Below are positions 8,325 to 16,532 of a DNA stretch of 64,000 bases, piece by piece. Location: assembly GCF_000702545.1 (NCBI RefSeq), contig NZ_JNIO01000008.1, positions 1,922,001 to 1,986,000 of the forward strand. Reading direction: 5' to 3'. A model generated the notes under the pieces. It searched no databases, was not told the DNA's origin, and saw nothing but the letters and a program-made list of their open reading frames with translations. Both the position numbers and the translations under genes were made by a program. Every line of letters starts with the position of its first letter. Positions within the stretch are counted from its first letter, which is position 1. This DNA is from Selenomonas sp. AB3002 (GTDB lineage: Bacteria; Bacillota; Negativicutes; Selenomonadales; Selenomonadaceae).

Positions 8325-8480
8325 GTGAGGGACATGGGCATGGCATAAGCGGAACGTGTGGAATTTTACCATAAATCTTAGCGAGCACAAGCTTCGCTCT
8401 GCGAAGCAGAGCAAAGCGCAGTGGGAGCTTAGATTCTATGGTAAAATTCCAAGTGCAGCGTTGCCATGCCCATGTCCCGA
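8325..8480. repeat. Hairpin repeat family A, copy 2
   Basis: About 156 bp, same architecture as the copy at 1448. Its outer arms read GGGACATGGGCATGG on one side and CCATGCCCATGTCCC on the other, so both arms carry matching changes relative to copy 1. It occupies the gap between holB and the PSP1 gene, inside what would be a single operon. Confidence 0.75.
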
Positions 8481-8511
8481 ACGCCTTGCCAACGCATCCC
8501 CTATCTCTCAC

Positions 8512-9552
8512 TTACATTTGCATAACATCCCTGAGACGGATGAAAAAACCTTCCAGCTGCAGGCGCAAATTCACATTTGCCCCCAGTCGCTTCTGCATTT
8601 CCCTCACGCAGCCCAAAAGAGCGAAGACCTTTCGCTCCGGGAATGAGGGCAGCAAAGCTGCCAGCCGCTCCCGGCAGTCTTCCTGATAAATCAGGGAACT
8701 TCCGCCGTCCTCATAGAGCACCAGCATATCCCTGAGGCACATATTGAAGTAGAGCATCCACTCAGAGAGCTCCTCCCTGCTCCAGTTCCCCATGGACTCT
8801 GCTTCGCGCCATACAGCAGTCATCTTCAGCCCCGGCAGCCCCTCCAGGAACTTCAGGGCGCAGTCCCGGCGCTCAAGGCCTCCGCTTGCATAAAGCTGCA
8901 AGGCCCGGCCCAGACTGCCGTCAGACAGGGCAGCCAGCTCTGCCGCCTGAGGCCCTGCCGCCCCCTGTCTGACGAGAGCAGAGACAATATCTTCTTTGGA
9001 AAGCACGCCAAAGGCCAGCGGCATGCAGCGGGAAATAATGGTGTCCAGCAAAGCACTTCTGGCAGAAGTCACCAGTATGAAGGTAACTTCCCCCGGGGGC
9101 TCCTCCAAAGTCTTCAGCAGGCTGTTGGCGGCAGGCTCATTCATCAAGTCCACTTCGTCAAGCAGCAGCACCCGCCTGTCGGACATGACAGGATAGCGTG
9201 CAGCCAATTCTGTCAGTTCCCGGATGGCTTCGATGCGGATGATCTTCGTGCCCTTGCCCCGCACCTCCGGCGTAAGCTCATAATAATCAGGATGGGAGGC
9301 CGACTCCATGGCCAGGCAGGAAGGGCACAGTCCGCAGGGAGCACCTTCCACCGGCTGCTGGCAAAGCACCGCTGCCGCCAGCACCCGCCCCAGCAGCTTC
9401 TTGCCCACACCCTCGGGGCCTGTCAAAAGCAGGGCATGAGGAAGCCGTCCCTGGGCCAGCAGGCGGCGCAGTTCTTCCTTCTGTCGCCCGTGTCCCAGGA
9501 CCTCCTCCCAGCGGATATGAAAATGCTGTGGCGCTGCTATTTCCTCTGCCAA
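8512..9552 (-). CDS. holB: DNA polymerase III delta-prime subunit
   Basis: 346 residues, AAA+ clamp-loader fold. Walker A is TGPEGVGKKLLG (about 44-55); a zinc-binding cluster CGLCPSCLAME is present; the Walker B region is LLLDEVDLMNEPAANSLLKTLEEPP, followed by sensor ITSRC-like TIISRCMPL. Delta-prime is the stator of the clamp loader that places the sliding clamp on DNA. The start is TTG at 9552 with AGGAG upstream. It follows the YaaR gene by 14 bp, as in Bacillus yaaR-holB. Confidence 0.93.
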   Translation of the reverse strand: MAEEIAAPQHFHIRWEEVLGHGRQKEELRRLLAQGRLPHALLLTGPEGVGKKLLGRVLAAAVLCQQPVEGAPCGLCPSCLAMESASHPDYYELTPEVRGKGTKIIRIEAIRELTELAARYPVMSDRRVLLLDEVDLMNEPAANSLLKTLEEPPGEVTFILVTSARSALLDTIISRCMPLAFGVLSKEDIVSALVRQGAAGPQAAELAALSDGSLGRALQLYASGGLERRDCALKFLEGLPGLKMTAVWREAESMGNWSREELSEWMLYFNMCLRDMLVLYEDGGSSLIYQEDCRERLAALLPSFPERKVFALLGCVREMQKRLGANVNLRLQLEGFFIRLRDVMQM

Positions 9553-9566
9553 AACCTGCTCCTATA

Positions 9567-10019
9567 TCACATATACAAATCCACCAGCAGACCCCTGATG
9601 GCATCATGGCTTTCAATGATGGAAAGCTGGGTGGCCTGGCCCAGGCGTATCTGCTCGGCCATTTCCTCCAGCTTCTTGTCGATTTTCCGCACGGTGGTAT
9701 AGACCTTGCGGCGGCCCATCCTGTCCCAGCCCGACTGGCTCTTGAGCTCGTACATATTGTTGACGGCCTCGCCCACAAAGCGCTGGATCAGGCTCCTATA
9801 GGAACGCAGTTCCTCATAAGTGGGAGTGCGGGAAAGCCTGGCCCCCTGATCGTCAATCTGCCGCATGAGCTTGTCCAGCTGCTCTGCAGACAACGCCTCT
9901 TCCTGGTCCAAAAGTTCCGAGCTAAAATCCCAGTCCGCCTCCCTGGTGCGCTCGTCATTCATGCGCAAAACGGAAACCGACGGCCCGGAGGTGGACATAC
10001 CATCTATCTTAATGGGCAT
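9567..10019 (-). CDS. yaaR: YaaR family protein (DUF327)
   Basis: 150 residues, all helical and charged, ending in LSIIESHDAIRGLLVDLYM. Length, composition (SYRSLIQRFVGEAVNNMYELKSQSGWDRMGRRKVYTTVRKI is the conserved core, shown by its key residues R-F-V-G and G-R-R-K) and position directly before holB identify it as YaaR/DUF327. No biochemical function is established for this family. It appears to be the first gene of the left-arm operon; the 260 bp upstream contains A/T-rich sequence but no promoter I would commit to. Confidence 0.85.
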   Translation of the reverse strand: MPIKIDGMSTSGPSVSVLRMNDERTREADWDFSSELLDQEEALSAEQLDKLMRQIDDQGARLSRTPTYEELRSYRSLIQRFVGEAVNNMYELKSQSGWDRMGRRKVYTTVRKIDKKLEEMAEQIRLGQATQLSIIESHDAIRGLLVDLYM

Positions 10020-10237
10020 AATCTCTCACCTGCTTCCTGGAATCTAACCACTGTACACAATAACTCTATTCTATTATAACGCCGTTGTTCCAGTTTTGCC
10101 ATAGGCAAAACTTCCACTTGGCGTTTCAACGAGGCGGGAGATATTATCTCACCGTATGTTATGATATTCGCCACCACCACCTATGGAGGTAGAGGACATC
10201 TTCTTCCGAGTTATAACGCAATTACACTGGTTATGCC

Positions 10238-10272
10238 ATAAAAACAAAACCGCCGGATTCATCCAGCGGCCA
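10238..10272 (-). terminator. Intrinsic terminator for the small secreted protein gene
   Basis: On the minus strand CCGCTGGATGAATCCGGCGG forms a near-perfect stem and is followed by TTTTGTTTTTA. It lies 10 bp past the stop codon. Confidence 0.75.
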
Positions 10273-10280
10273 ACTTTCTT

Positions 10281-10613
10281 TCAATAATGATGTCCATGAC
10301 GGGCATGCCTGTCATAGTCATGGCGGATCTCCTCCATGGCCCGGTCATGCCGTTCCTGCTCCTCCTTCATGCGGCGCTTGTAACGCTTCTCGTCACCATC
10401 CTTGCGATACTCATGGCGGATGGCACGGACAGCGCTGTCATGGCGCTGCTGTTCTTCCTTTACGCGATGGCTGTAAGCGTTAGAGCTGCCATCTTCATAG
10501 CGCTCATGTGCATAGGTCACATTATCCATTGCAGGCACAAAAACGCCTGCCGCACCAATGGCAAAAACGCCTGCTAAAGCCAGACTTGCAATTTTTTTCA
10601 CGCTGGATTTCAT
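10281..10613 (-). CDS. Small exported His/Arg/Glu-rich protein with an internal repeat
   Basis: 110 residues. A classic signal peptide (MKSSVKKIASLALAGVFAIG...) with a likely Ala-type cleavage near YA-HE at about residue 36. The mature part is two copies of a roughly 27-residue unit: RVKEEQQRHDSAVRAIRHEY and RMKEEQERHDRAMEEIRHDY, then a His-rich end RHARHGHHY. The repeats should form amphipathic helices; the spaced histidines could bind metal, but this is inference. I do not recognise a named family. It is monocistronic with its own terminator. Confidence 0.75.
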   Translation of the reverse strand: MKSSVKKIASLALAGVFAIGAAGVFVPAMDNVTYAHERYEDGSSNAYSHRVKEEQQRHDSAVRAIRHEYRKDGDEKRYKRRMKEEQERHDRAMEEIRHDYDRHARHGHHY

Positions 10614-10700
10614 TCTCTTTCCTCCTCAAATCCTTGTTTTTCTTACAGCTGCCAGTATACAGTCAAAAGATTAGAAATCCCTGTGAGCACAACGATTATT

Positions 10701-11987
10701 TTATTTTTTCAACTCAGCCAATTCCTTCTTCAATTCCGGCGACCACTCCACCACGCAGTTCTTCCCCCTGCTCTTGGCAGCATAAAGGGCCTGGTCTGCC
10801 CGCTGATAAAGGTCATCAATAGGCACCACTCCGGTGGCATCATAGGCAATGCCTATGCTTGAATTCACCCTGCCAGTCTGCAGGGAAAGAGATTTTTCCT
10901 TCAGCAAATGCTGGAACCTGCTGATGCCCTGGCGTACCTGTTCCCGGGTGTAATCCCCGCAGAACAGAGCCAGGAACTCGTCCCCGCCGAAGCGGGCCAC
11001 AAAGCCCTGCTTGAAGGCCTGCTCCAAAGTCCTGGAAAAAGCCAGCAGCACTTCATCCCCCACCTGATGGCCAAAGCGGTCATTGAAGAGCTTGAAATTG
11101 TCTATATCAAACTCCACCAGATGCTTGGGCTCGTCAAAATGGTCTTCCACATAGTCGTAGAAATAGCGGCGGTTGGGCAAGTCCGTCAGCGGGTCATGGC
11201 GGGTGAGGGCGATGATTTTCTTCTGGTACTCCCTCTCCCGGGTCACATCCATGGCCACCCCCACGGTGCCCATGATGGTGCCATCTTCGTCAAACAATGG
11301 ACATTTGAAGGTGCGAAGCCGCCGCATACCGTTGCGCTTGGAAAGGACATGTTCGTTGAAGCACATGGCCCGGCCTGCCTTCATCACTGCCTCTTCCGTC
11401 TCGTTGCAGACAAATTCGCCCTTTTCATACTGGTCTTTGGTCAGTCCCCAGATATAGTAGTGCCCCCGACCCCGGATATCATTCTTCTCCCTGCCCACGG
11501 CCTCACAGAAAGCATCATTTACCTCCAGATGCGCCCCCACCTTGTCCTTGTACCAGATAAGGTCAGGAGAAGTGTTGATGGTGGTCTGCCAGTAAGTCCT
11601 GCAGAGCCAGGCCTCCTTGATGTCTTTGAGCTTTTGCGCAAAGCGGTCAAAGTAATGGGCCGCTATGGTTTCCGTCAAAGGAGCAGGCCAGATTTCGTCC
11701 AGCAGTTCCAGTTCCTCTTTGGCTATGTTCTGGGGGTGGGAGGTCACCAGTATGCAGCGGGCCTTTTCCCCTGCACTTTGGCAGACCAGAGGCAGGCTCA
11801 GTCTCTCCATGGCTTCTTCTGTAAATATCACCACATCAAAAGCACCGCTCTGCAAGGGGCATTCGGAAAACCGGCTGGCCAGGGCAAAACCATGGCTGAA
11901 TCGCTCCCGGGCAGGTATCTGCTGAATGGCTTCAGCTGCCTCAGGCGACAGCCCCGCCAACATGATTCGCAGGTTTACTTCATACAC
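10701..11987 (-). CDS. Diguanylate cyclase with PAS domain
   Basis: 428 residues. Residues 1-125 look like a degenerate receiver-type alpha/beta domain without clear phospho-acceptor motifs. A PAS domain follows (about 130-255; DLIWYKDKVGAHLEVNDAF, ending VGVAMDVTREREYQ), then a GGDEF domain (about 265-425) with DPLTDLPNRRYFYD and the intact active site ARFGGDEFL. The RxxD inhibitory site that usually sits five residues before GGDEF is absent (FKQG), so product feedback is unlikely. It should make cyclic di-GMP, a signal controlling motility and surface attachment; flagellin and chemotaxis genes lie nearby. No membrane segment is seen. Confidence 0.92.
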   Translation of the reverse strand: MYEVNLRIMLAGLSPEAAEAIQQIPARERFSHGFALASRFSECPLQSGAFDVVIFTEEAMERLSLPLVCQSAGEKARCILVTSHPQNIAKEELELLDEIWPAPLTETIAAHYFDRFAQKLKDIKEAWLCRTYWQTTINTSPDLIWYKDKVGAHLEVNDAFCEAVGREKNDIRGRGHYYIWGLTKDQYEKGEFVCNETEEAVMKAGRAMCFNEHVLSKRNGMRRLRTFKCPLFDEDGTIMGTVGVAMDVTREREYQKKIIALTRHDPLTDLPNRRYFYDYVEDHFDEPKHLVEFDIDNFKLFNDRFGHQVGDEVLLAFSRTLEQAFKQGFVARFGGDEFLALFCGDYTREQVRQGISRFQHLLKEKSLSLQTGRVNSSIGIAYDATGVVPIDDLYQRADQALYAAKSRGKNCVVEWSPELKKELAELKK

Positions 11988-12070
11988 TGGTTGCTCACCT
12001 CTTCACCAATATATTTATTCGAGCTTGATATACTATACCTAATCTTTGCTTATTTCTATTCAACACAAGA

Positions 12071-12115
12071 AAAACCCTCCCTACTATGCCATAATTTTAG
12101 CATATAGAGAGGGTC
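12071..12115 (-). terminator. Intrinsic terminator downstream of aroF
   Basis: Interrupted stem ACCCTC...TATGC / GCATA...GAGGGT followed on the minus strand by TTTTTC. It lies beyond repeat copy 3 and would end the pheA-aroF transcript before the diguanylate cyclase gene. Confidence 0.6.
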
Positions 12116-12138
12116 CTTTCCAACCTGATGCCAACCAA

Positions 12139-12280
12139 GTGAGGGGCACAGGCATAGCATAAGCGAAACGTGTGGAAATTTACCATAAATCTTAGCGAGC
12201 ACAAACCGCCGCAGGCGGTGCAGTGGGAGCTTAGATTCTATGGTAAATTTCCAAGTGAAGCGTTGCTATGCCTGTGCCCC
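12139..12280. repeat. Hairpin repeat family A, copy 3
   Basis: About 142 bp. Outer arms GGGGCACAGGCATAGC and GCTATGCCTGTGCCCC are exact complements yet differ from copies 1 and 2, and the central hairpin is replaced by CCGCCGCAGGCGG. It lies between the aroF stop and its terminator. Confidence 0.75.
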
Positions 12281-12295
12281 GAACGCCTTAGCAAT

Positions 12296-13330
12296 TCACT
12301 GCAGATTCATAGGCTCGATGCCTTCGCGGGTCATAAAGCCGGAGAGTTTCTTCACCCCTGCCATGACCTCATAATAGTTCTCCGGGGTCAGAGACTGGGG
12401 GCCATCAGACAGAGCCTTGGCAGGATTCGGATGCACTTCCATCATGAGGCCGTCAGCTCCTGCCGCAATCGAGGCAAAGGCCATGGGCTTCACCATGCGC
12501 CACTTGCCTGTGCCGTGGCTGGGGTCAACGATGATGGGCAGATGGGAAAGATGCTTCACTGCAGCCACAGCGCTGAGGTCAAGGGTATTCCTGGTATAAG
12601 TCTCATAAGTGCGGATGCCGCGCTCACAGAGCACCACGTTGGGGTTGCCCTCGTTCATGATGTACTCGGCGGCATTGAGCCACTCTTCAAGGGTAGCCGC
12701 CAGGCCGCGCTTCAGCAGCACCGGCTTGTCGCACTTGCCCACAGCCTTCAGCAGGCCGAAGTTCTGCATATTGCGGGCCCCCACCTGCAGCACATCTGCA
12801 TAATGAGCCACCCTTTCCACAGCTTCTACCACTGTGACCTCGGTAACCACCTTGAGGCCGGTGCGCTCCCGGGCCTCAGCCAGATACTCCAGCCCCTTTT
12901 CCTCCAGCCCTTGGAAGGAATAGGGGGAAGTGCGGGGCTTGTAGGCGCCCCCCCGCAGGAACTGGGCACCGCCCTTTTTCACTATTTCCGCAGCCTCAAA
13001 AAGCTGCTCCTTGGACTCCACGGCACAGGGTCCTGCCATGACCACAGGCACTTCCCCGCCGATTTCCACGTCTCCTACCATCACGCTGCTGGACTTGGGG
13101 TGGAACTCACGGCTGGCCAGCTTGTAGCTCTTGGAAATGGACACGCTGGTCTCCACCCCAGGCAGTGCATCCACAGGCACAGAGGCCAGCCGGCTCTTAT
13201 CGCCGATAACGCCCACGATTTTCTGCTGGGCCCCCTCCATCACTTTGGCCTCAAGGCCTGCTCCTTCGATGGCTTCAATGACGCCTTTGATATGCTCGGC
13301 GGTTGCCTCCGGATTCATGATAATGACCAT
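12296..13330 (-). CDS. aroF: 3-deoxy-7-phosphoheptulonate synthase (DAHP synthase, AroF/AroG-beta type)
   Basis: 344 residues. Residues 1-70 form the ferredoxin-like N-terminal domain of the Thermotoga-type enzyme (VIIMNPEATAEHIKGVIEAI); the TIM barrel follows with VMAGPCAVES, LRGGAYKPRTSPYSFQG, LKVVTEVT, VGARNMQNF, KPVLLKRG, CERGIRTYE and DPSHGTGKW. It condenses phosphoenolpyruvate with erythrose 4-phosphate as the first step to chorismate. It follows pheA by 30 bp in the same transcript, so commitment and phenylalanine branch steps are co-expressed. The N-terminal domain is the usual site of Tyr/Phe feedback in this class. Confidence 0.96.
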   Translation of the reverse strand: MVIIMNPEATAEHIKGVIEAIEGAGLEAKVMEGAQQKIVGVIGDKSRLASVPVDALPGVETSVSISKSYKLASREFHPKSSSVMVGDVEIGGEVPVVMAGPCAVESKEQLFEAAEIVKKGGAQFLRGGAYKPRTSPYSFQGLEEKGLEYLAEARERTGLKVVTEVTVVEAVERVAHYADVLQVGARNMQNFGLLKAVGKCDKPVLLKRGLAATLEEWLNAAEYIMNEGNPNVVLCERGIRTYETYTRNTLDLSAVAAVKHLSHLPIIVDPSHGTGKWRMVKPMAFASIAAGADGLMMEVHPNPAKALSDGPQSLTPENYYEVMAGVKKLSGFMTREGIEPMNLQ

Positions 13331-13360
13331 TTATTTATTTCCCCCTCATTTATTTCTCTA

Positions 13361-14227
13361 TTACTTGTTTGCTGCTGAAAACACCGGAAAGGGCCCCAGC
13401 TTCTTCAGCCAGATGCTCTTTTTTTCTACCTCATACAGAGATTCCAGCAGGGCTGCCGGACTGCAGGTATCCACTTCCAGATCGAAGAAGAAGATATATG
13501 CTCCCAGCACTGTGCGGGCAGGACGGGACTCAATGCGAGTCATGTTGACCCCCCGACGGGCAAATTCTCCCAATACCTCGTAAAGGGCACCTGATTTGGA
13601 ACCATCTATCTGGCAGATAACCAGCATCTTTTGCTCCACATCTTCAGGTACTGTCATCTTTTCACTTGCTTCCCCCTGCTTCTCCACCAGGAAAAAGCGG
13701 GTGCAGTTGGCCATATTGTCCTGTATCTCCCGAGCCAAAGGCGTGAGGCCGTAAAGCTGCCCTGCCCGGGCAGGGCAGATAGCAGCCCAGCCCAGGAAAG
13801 CCGGCTCCTCTCCCACCAGCTCTGCGGCTCTGGCGGTGCTGGTGGTCTTGATGATTTCCGCCTGGGGATAGTGCTGCCGCAGGAAATTGCGGCACTGGGA
13901 AATAGGCTGGGGATGGGAATAGATGCGGCTGACCTCTTCCGGCTTGCATTTTGCCATCAGCTGGTTGTGCACCGGCCAGATAAGCTCCCTGGTCACCGTA
14001 AGGGAAGAACTTCCCGCCAGAGTGTCCAAAGTGATGCTGATGACTCCCTCCAGGGAATTTTCCACCGGCACCAGGGCCATATCCACCTCGCCATCTTCCA
14101 CCGCCTGCAGGCAGTCAAAGATGTCAGGCTCCATAACCAGTTCCACATCCTGCATCTGTTCCGACAGATAGAAGCCCGCCGCCTCGCTGTGGGTTCCCCG
14201 GGGGCCTAAAACGCCCATAGTTGCCAA
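13361..14227 (-). CDS. pheA: Prephenate dehydratase with ACT domain
   Basis: 288 residues. The catalytic domain begins VLGPRGTHSEAA, contains PVENSLEGVI and the catalytic NCTRFFLV (T-R-F) motif near 180; the C-terminal ACT domain has GALYEVLGEFARRGVNMTRIESRP, the phenylalanine-binding ESRP motif. It converts prephenate to phenylpyruvate and should be feedback-inhibited by phenylalanine. I use the TTG at 14227, close behind GGAGGGG; the ATG three codons later is an alternative but is far from that site. It is first in a pheA-aroF operon. Confidence 0.95.
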   Translation of the reverse strand: MATMGVLGPRGTHSEAAGFYLSEQMQDVELVMEPDIFDCLQAVEDGEVDMALVPVENSLEGVISITLDTLAGSSSLTVTRELIWPVHNQLMAKCKPEEVSRIYSHPQPISQCRNFLRQHYPQAEIIKTTSTARAAELVGEEPAFLGWAAICPARAGQLYGLTPLAREIQDNMANCTRFFLVEKQGEASEKMTVPEDVEQKMLVICQIDGSKSGALYEVLGEFARRGVNMTRIESRPARTVLGAYIFFFDLEVDTCSPAALLESLYEVEKKSIWLKKLGPFPVFSAANK

Positions 14228-14278
14228 GCTATCCCCTCCTTGCAGGCAATAGAATAAGCCTGCTGATAAAGTACATTT

Positions 14279-14307
14279 ATCTTAACACAGGCTTTCATAT
14301 TTAACAA
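14279..14307 (-). promoter_or_regulatory. Promoter of pheA-aroF
   Basis: Minus strand TTGTTA, 17 nt, TAAGAT, about 50 bp before the pheA start. No T-box or leader peptide is evident in the short leader. Confidence 0.5.
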
Positions 14308-14359
14308 GAATTATTTAGATTTTATTTCAAAAAGTATTTGCAGGGCGTACAACTGCAAA

Positions 14360-15016
14360 TCAATCCACCTGAAAATTAGCCAGTTCCGGACAAAGATCGG
14401 CAATGGAGGTTTCCAGCTCTGACTTGGGACTCAGCACATCTATGACGGGCTTCATTACCCGCTGGAATTCTTCATCATCCTGCATAAGGGTGAGAATGGC
14501 ACTGGTGTTGATGGCATCATCTAAAGCCGTATGAGCCGTACCTTCAAAGTCCTTGTTCATGGCTCCCAAAGCGTGCTTCAGTGCCAGGCTGTTGTGCAGG
14601 CCGATGCGGTCATCAAAGGCCTTCTGCAAATCCACCCAGCGGCTGTCCAGCCAATTCGTGTCGAAATCCTCCAGCTTCAGGCGGCATTCCTTCCTGAGCT
14701 GCTTGATATCAGACATGCTCCAGGAATAGATTTTTGTGTCCCCTTCTCCAATCCAATCCACAAAGGACTTGAAAGCCTCGCCAAAGTGGGCACTGCCGGC
14801 CACCATTTCCTGAGTGATGCCCGTGAGCTCAGTGATGTGTTTTCTGATGGAGCCGTACTCCGGCGCCACATAGCAGCGGAACTTGTCCTCCTGCTGATAG
14901 TTCTCATCCAGCCGCACGGCCCCAATCTCGATGATCTCCCCGCTGAGCCGCTTCCTGATTTCCTTGTATTCCCTGTCCACGGGATTCATTTCCAAATCCA
15001 CTACCACATGCTTCAT
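14360..15016 (-). CDS. DEDDh-type 3'-5' exonuclease domain protein
   Basis: 218 residues. Exo I is VVVDLEMNP (the DxE metal ligands at residues 7 and 9), Exo II includes the region around KIYSWSMSD, and Exo III is AHTALDDAINT (His plus Asp). This is the RNase T/DnaQ fold, acting on single-stranded DNA or RNA ends in the cytoplasm. It resembles the stand-alone 'exonuclease domain' proteins of Firmicutes and lacks a polymerase or helicase domain. Immediate neighbours, pheA and flagellin, give no functional clue. Confidence 0.85.
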   Translation of the reverse strand: MKHVVVDLEMNPVDREYKEIRKRLSGEIIEIGAVRLDENYQQEDKFRCYVAPEYGSIRKHITELTGITQEMVAGSAHFGEAFKSFVDWIGEGDTKIYSWSMSDIKQLRKECRLKLEDFDTNWLDSRWVDLQKAFDDRIGLHNSLALKHALGAMNKDFEGTAHTALDDAINTSAILTLMQDDEEFQRVMKPVIDVLSPKSELETSIADLCPELANFQVD

Positions 15017-15087
15017 TGTGTTACCCCTTCTGTTTCGTTCATTTATCTGCTACATATATTTTACTTGATTGGAGAGAATCCTTCAAT

Positions 15088-15117
15088 AGAAAAAAGCCCC
15101 CGCACAGGGCGAGGGCA
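15088..15117 (-). terminator. Intrinsic terminator downstream of flagellin
   Basis: GCCCTCGC-loop-GCGGGGGC followed by TTTTTT on the minus strand, just past the flagellin stop. Confidence 0.75.
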
Positions 15118-15128
15118 GAAGGTTCACT

Positions 15129-15935
15129 TCAGCTTAAAAGTGAGAGAACGCTGGCACGATTGTGGTTCTGCATCTTCGTGGCGAAGAGTGCCAACTGGTT
15201 CTGCACATCAGCGCTCTTCAGTTTTGTCACCTCAGCCGCGATATCCGTGTCTCCCATGGTGGAAGCAGAATCATACAGGCTGGTTTCCTGAGTGGTGTAG
15301 TTGGCAGACTGGTAATCCAGCCCCTGCTCCTCCGAGCCCAGGGTAGCAGCCTGGTCAAGGGCAGTGTTAAGAGCCGCATCCACTTTATCCAGAGCCGAAG
15401 CAATGGATTTTGAATCCGTCAGGTTGATAGTGGACTTGCCTTCACTGTCCGTCAGGCCCAACCCCTTGGAACTAAGGTCACCAAGCTGGACATTCTTGTA
15501 GCCGTCTGCACCGGCCACAGTGACGGTCTGCTCACCATTCAGAAGCTGCTTGCCATTGTAGGTAGCAGAGCTGACCGTATCATCAATGGAAGCGATGGTC
15601 TGATCCACGGATTTCTGCAGGGTAGCCAGGTCCGAATCCCCATTGGTGCCGTTTGCTGCCTGAAGCAGTTTCTCCCGAAGGCCTGAGAGAGCATTGACCA
15701 CATTATCCGTGGCCCCGCTTGCCGTCTTCAGCATGGAACTGGCCGTCTGGGTGTTGGCATTGGATTGGCTGATGGCTCCTGCATTGGAATACATACGCTG
15801 CAGTATTCCATACTCAGCTGGCCCATTTGCCGCACTGGGGAATTTTGACCCCGTAGCGATCTTAGCCATGCTGGACTGCATGGCCTTATGGGTGCTGTTC
15901 AGGGTGCTGAGGCTGTTAACGCCTCCGATAGTCAT
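15129..15935 (-). CDS. Flagellin (short form)
   Basis: 268 residues from the ATG at 15935, which is nine bases from AAAGG; two ATGs three and two codons upstream (15944, 15941) are too close to that site. The N-terminal D0/D1 helices (GGVNSLSTLNSTHKAMQSSM...) and the C-terminal D1/D0 helix (AEVTKLKSADVQNQLALFATKMQNHNRASVLSLL) are recognisable, with only a small variable centre of about 90 residues. It polymerises into the flagellar filament after export by the flagellar type III apparatus. No other flagellar structural gene is in the window. The leader is about 150 nt. Confidence 0.9.
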   Translation of the reverse strand: MTIGGVNSLSTLNSTHKAMQSSMAKIATGSKFPSAANGPAEYGILQRMYSNAGAISQSNANTQTASSMLKTASGATDNVVNALSGLREKLLQAANGTNGDSDLATLQKSVDQTIASIDDTVSSATYNGKQLLNGEQTVTVAGADGYKNVQLGDLSSKGLGLTDSEGKSTINLTDSKSIASALDKVDAALNTALDQAATLGSEEQGLDYQSANYTTQETSLYDSASTMGDTDIAAEVTKLKSADVQNQLALFATKMQNHNRASVLSLLS

Positions 15936-16094
15936 AAGCATCATCCTTTCTTCGCTTATAAGTCATATCCTGGCACAGGCTAATGCGTCGCCACGTCCCT
16001 GCGGGACGAATCGCCCAACCCATGCACCCTAGGAAAATGCCATGGCAGAAAAGCCCCGCCCTCTGCCTGCTAGCAAAGACACTTTCCTACTATA

Positions 16095-16124
16095 ATTATA
16101 CCGCAGCCTCTCCCCTGTCAGCAA
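16095..16124 (-). promoter_or_regulatory. Promoter upstream of flagellin
   Basis: Minus strand TTGCTG, 18 nt, TATAAT. The long leader that follows (about 150 nt) contains a GTCCC-GCA-GGGAC hairpin. The sequence looks like a housekeeping promoter rather than the sigma-28 class usual for flagellin. Confidence 0.5.
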
Positions 16125-16191
16125 GAACTTTCTCAGTGGACAACTTGCATTTTTGTGATACTTATGGTAGAATGAGCAAGTCAGTTGAATT

Positions 16192-16265
16192 GCGGGCATA
16201 GTTCATCGGTAGAATGAAAGCTTCCCAAGCTTTAGAGGTGGGTTCGATTCCCATTGCCCGCTCCA
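16192..16265 (+). tRNA. tRNA-Gly (CCC)
   Basis: 74 nt including encoded CCA. Acceptor GCGGGCA pairs with TGCCCGC, the anticodon loop is TTCCCAA (CCC), and the T arm contains GGTTCGATTCC. It reads GGG codons. It stands alone on the plus strand between flagellin and a minus-strand gene. Confidence 0.93.
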
Positions 16266-16277
16266 TATGAGGTTGCA

Positions 16278-16303
16278 GGAGTTGCTTTTGCAGCTCCTTT
16301 TTT
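16278..16303 (+). terminator. Intrinsic terminator of tRNA-Gly (CCC)
   Basis: GGAGTTGC-TTTT-GCAGCTCC followed by six T residues, 13 bp after the tRNA end. Confidence 0.8.
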
Positions 16304-16325
16304 GCATTCAAAAATAAGCAAACTC

Positions 16326-16425
16326 AAAAAGGCCGCCGACAGGAACACTCCCATCGGCAGCCCTATATGAAACAAACTTGCCAGGATTTTCTTTAATCTG
16401 TTCAAAAGATTGCTCTTTGAGATGT
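16326..16425 (-). repeat. Repeat family D, copy 1 (contains a terminator)
   Basis: About 100 bp shared with 19669-19760: a GGCCGCCG-type hairpin with a T run on the minus strand, then CCCTATATGAAACAAACTTGCC and a tail ending TTGAGATGT. The hairpin would terminate transcription of the DUF6847-like gene at 16533-17042. Confidence 0.6.
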
Positions 16426-16532
16426 GCTATGTACCGTGATTACCATAATAGCGTACTCTGTCCCGCGTTCTTTAGCCAAGGCTCCATCCTGCCTCATTCT
16501 TAAAAGTACCGGCAAGTCTGTCCATACCTGTG

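Noticed and set aside
15936-16094. Cyclic-di-GMP riboswitch in the flagellin leader
   Set aside because: The leader has a short G/C hairpin but I could not line up the conserved GEMM-I or GEMM-II core.
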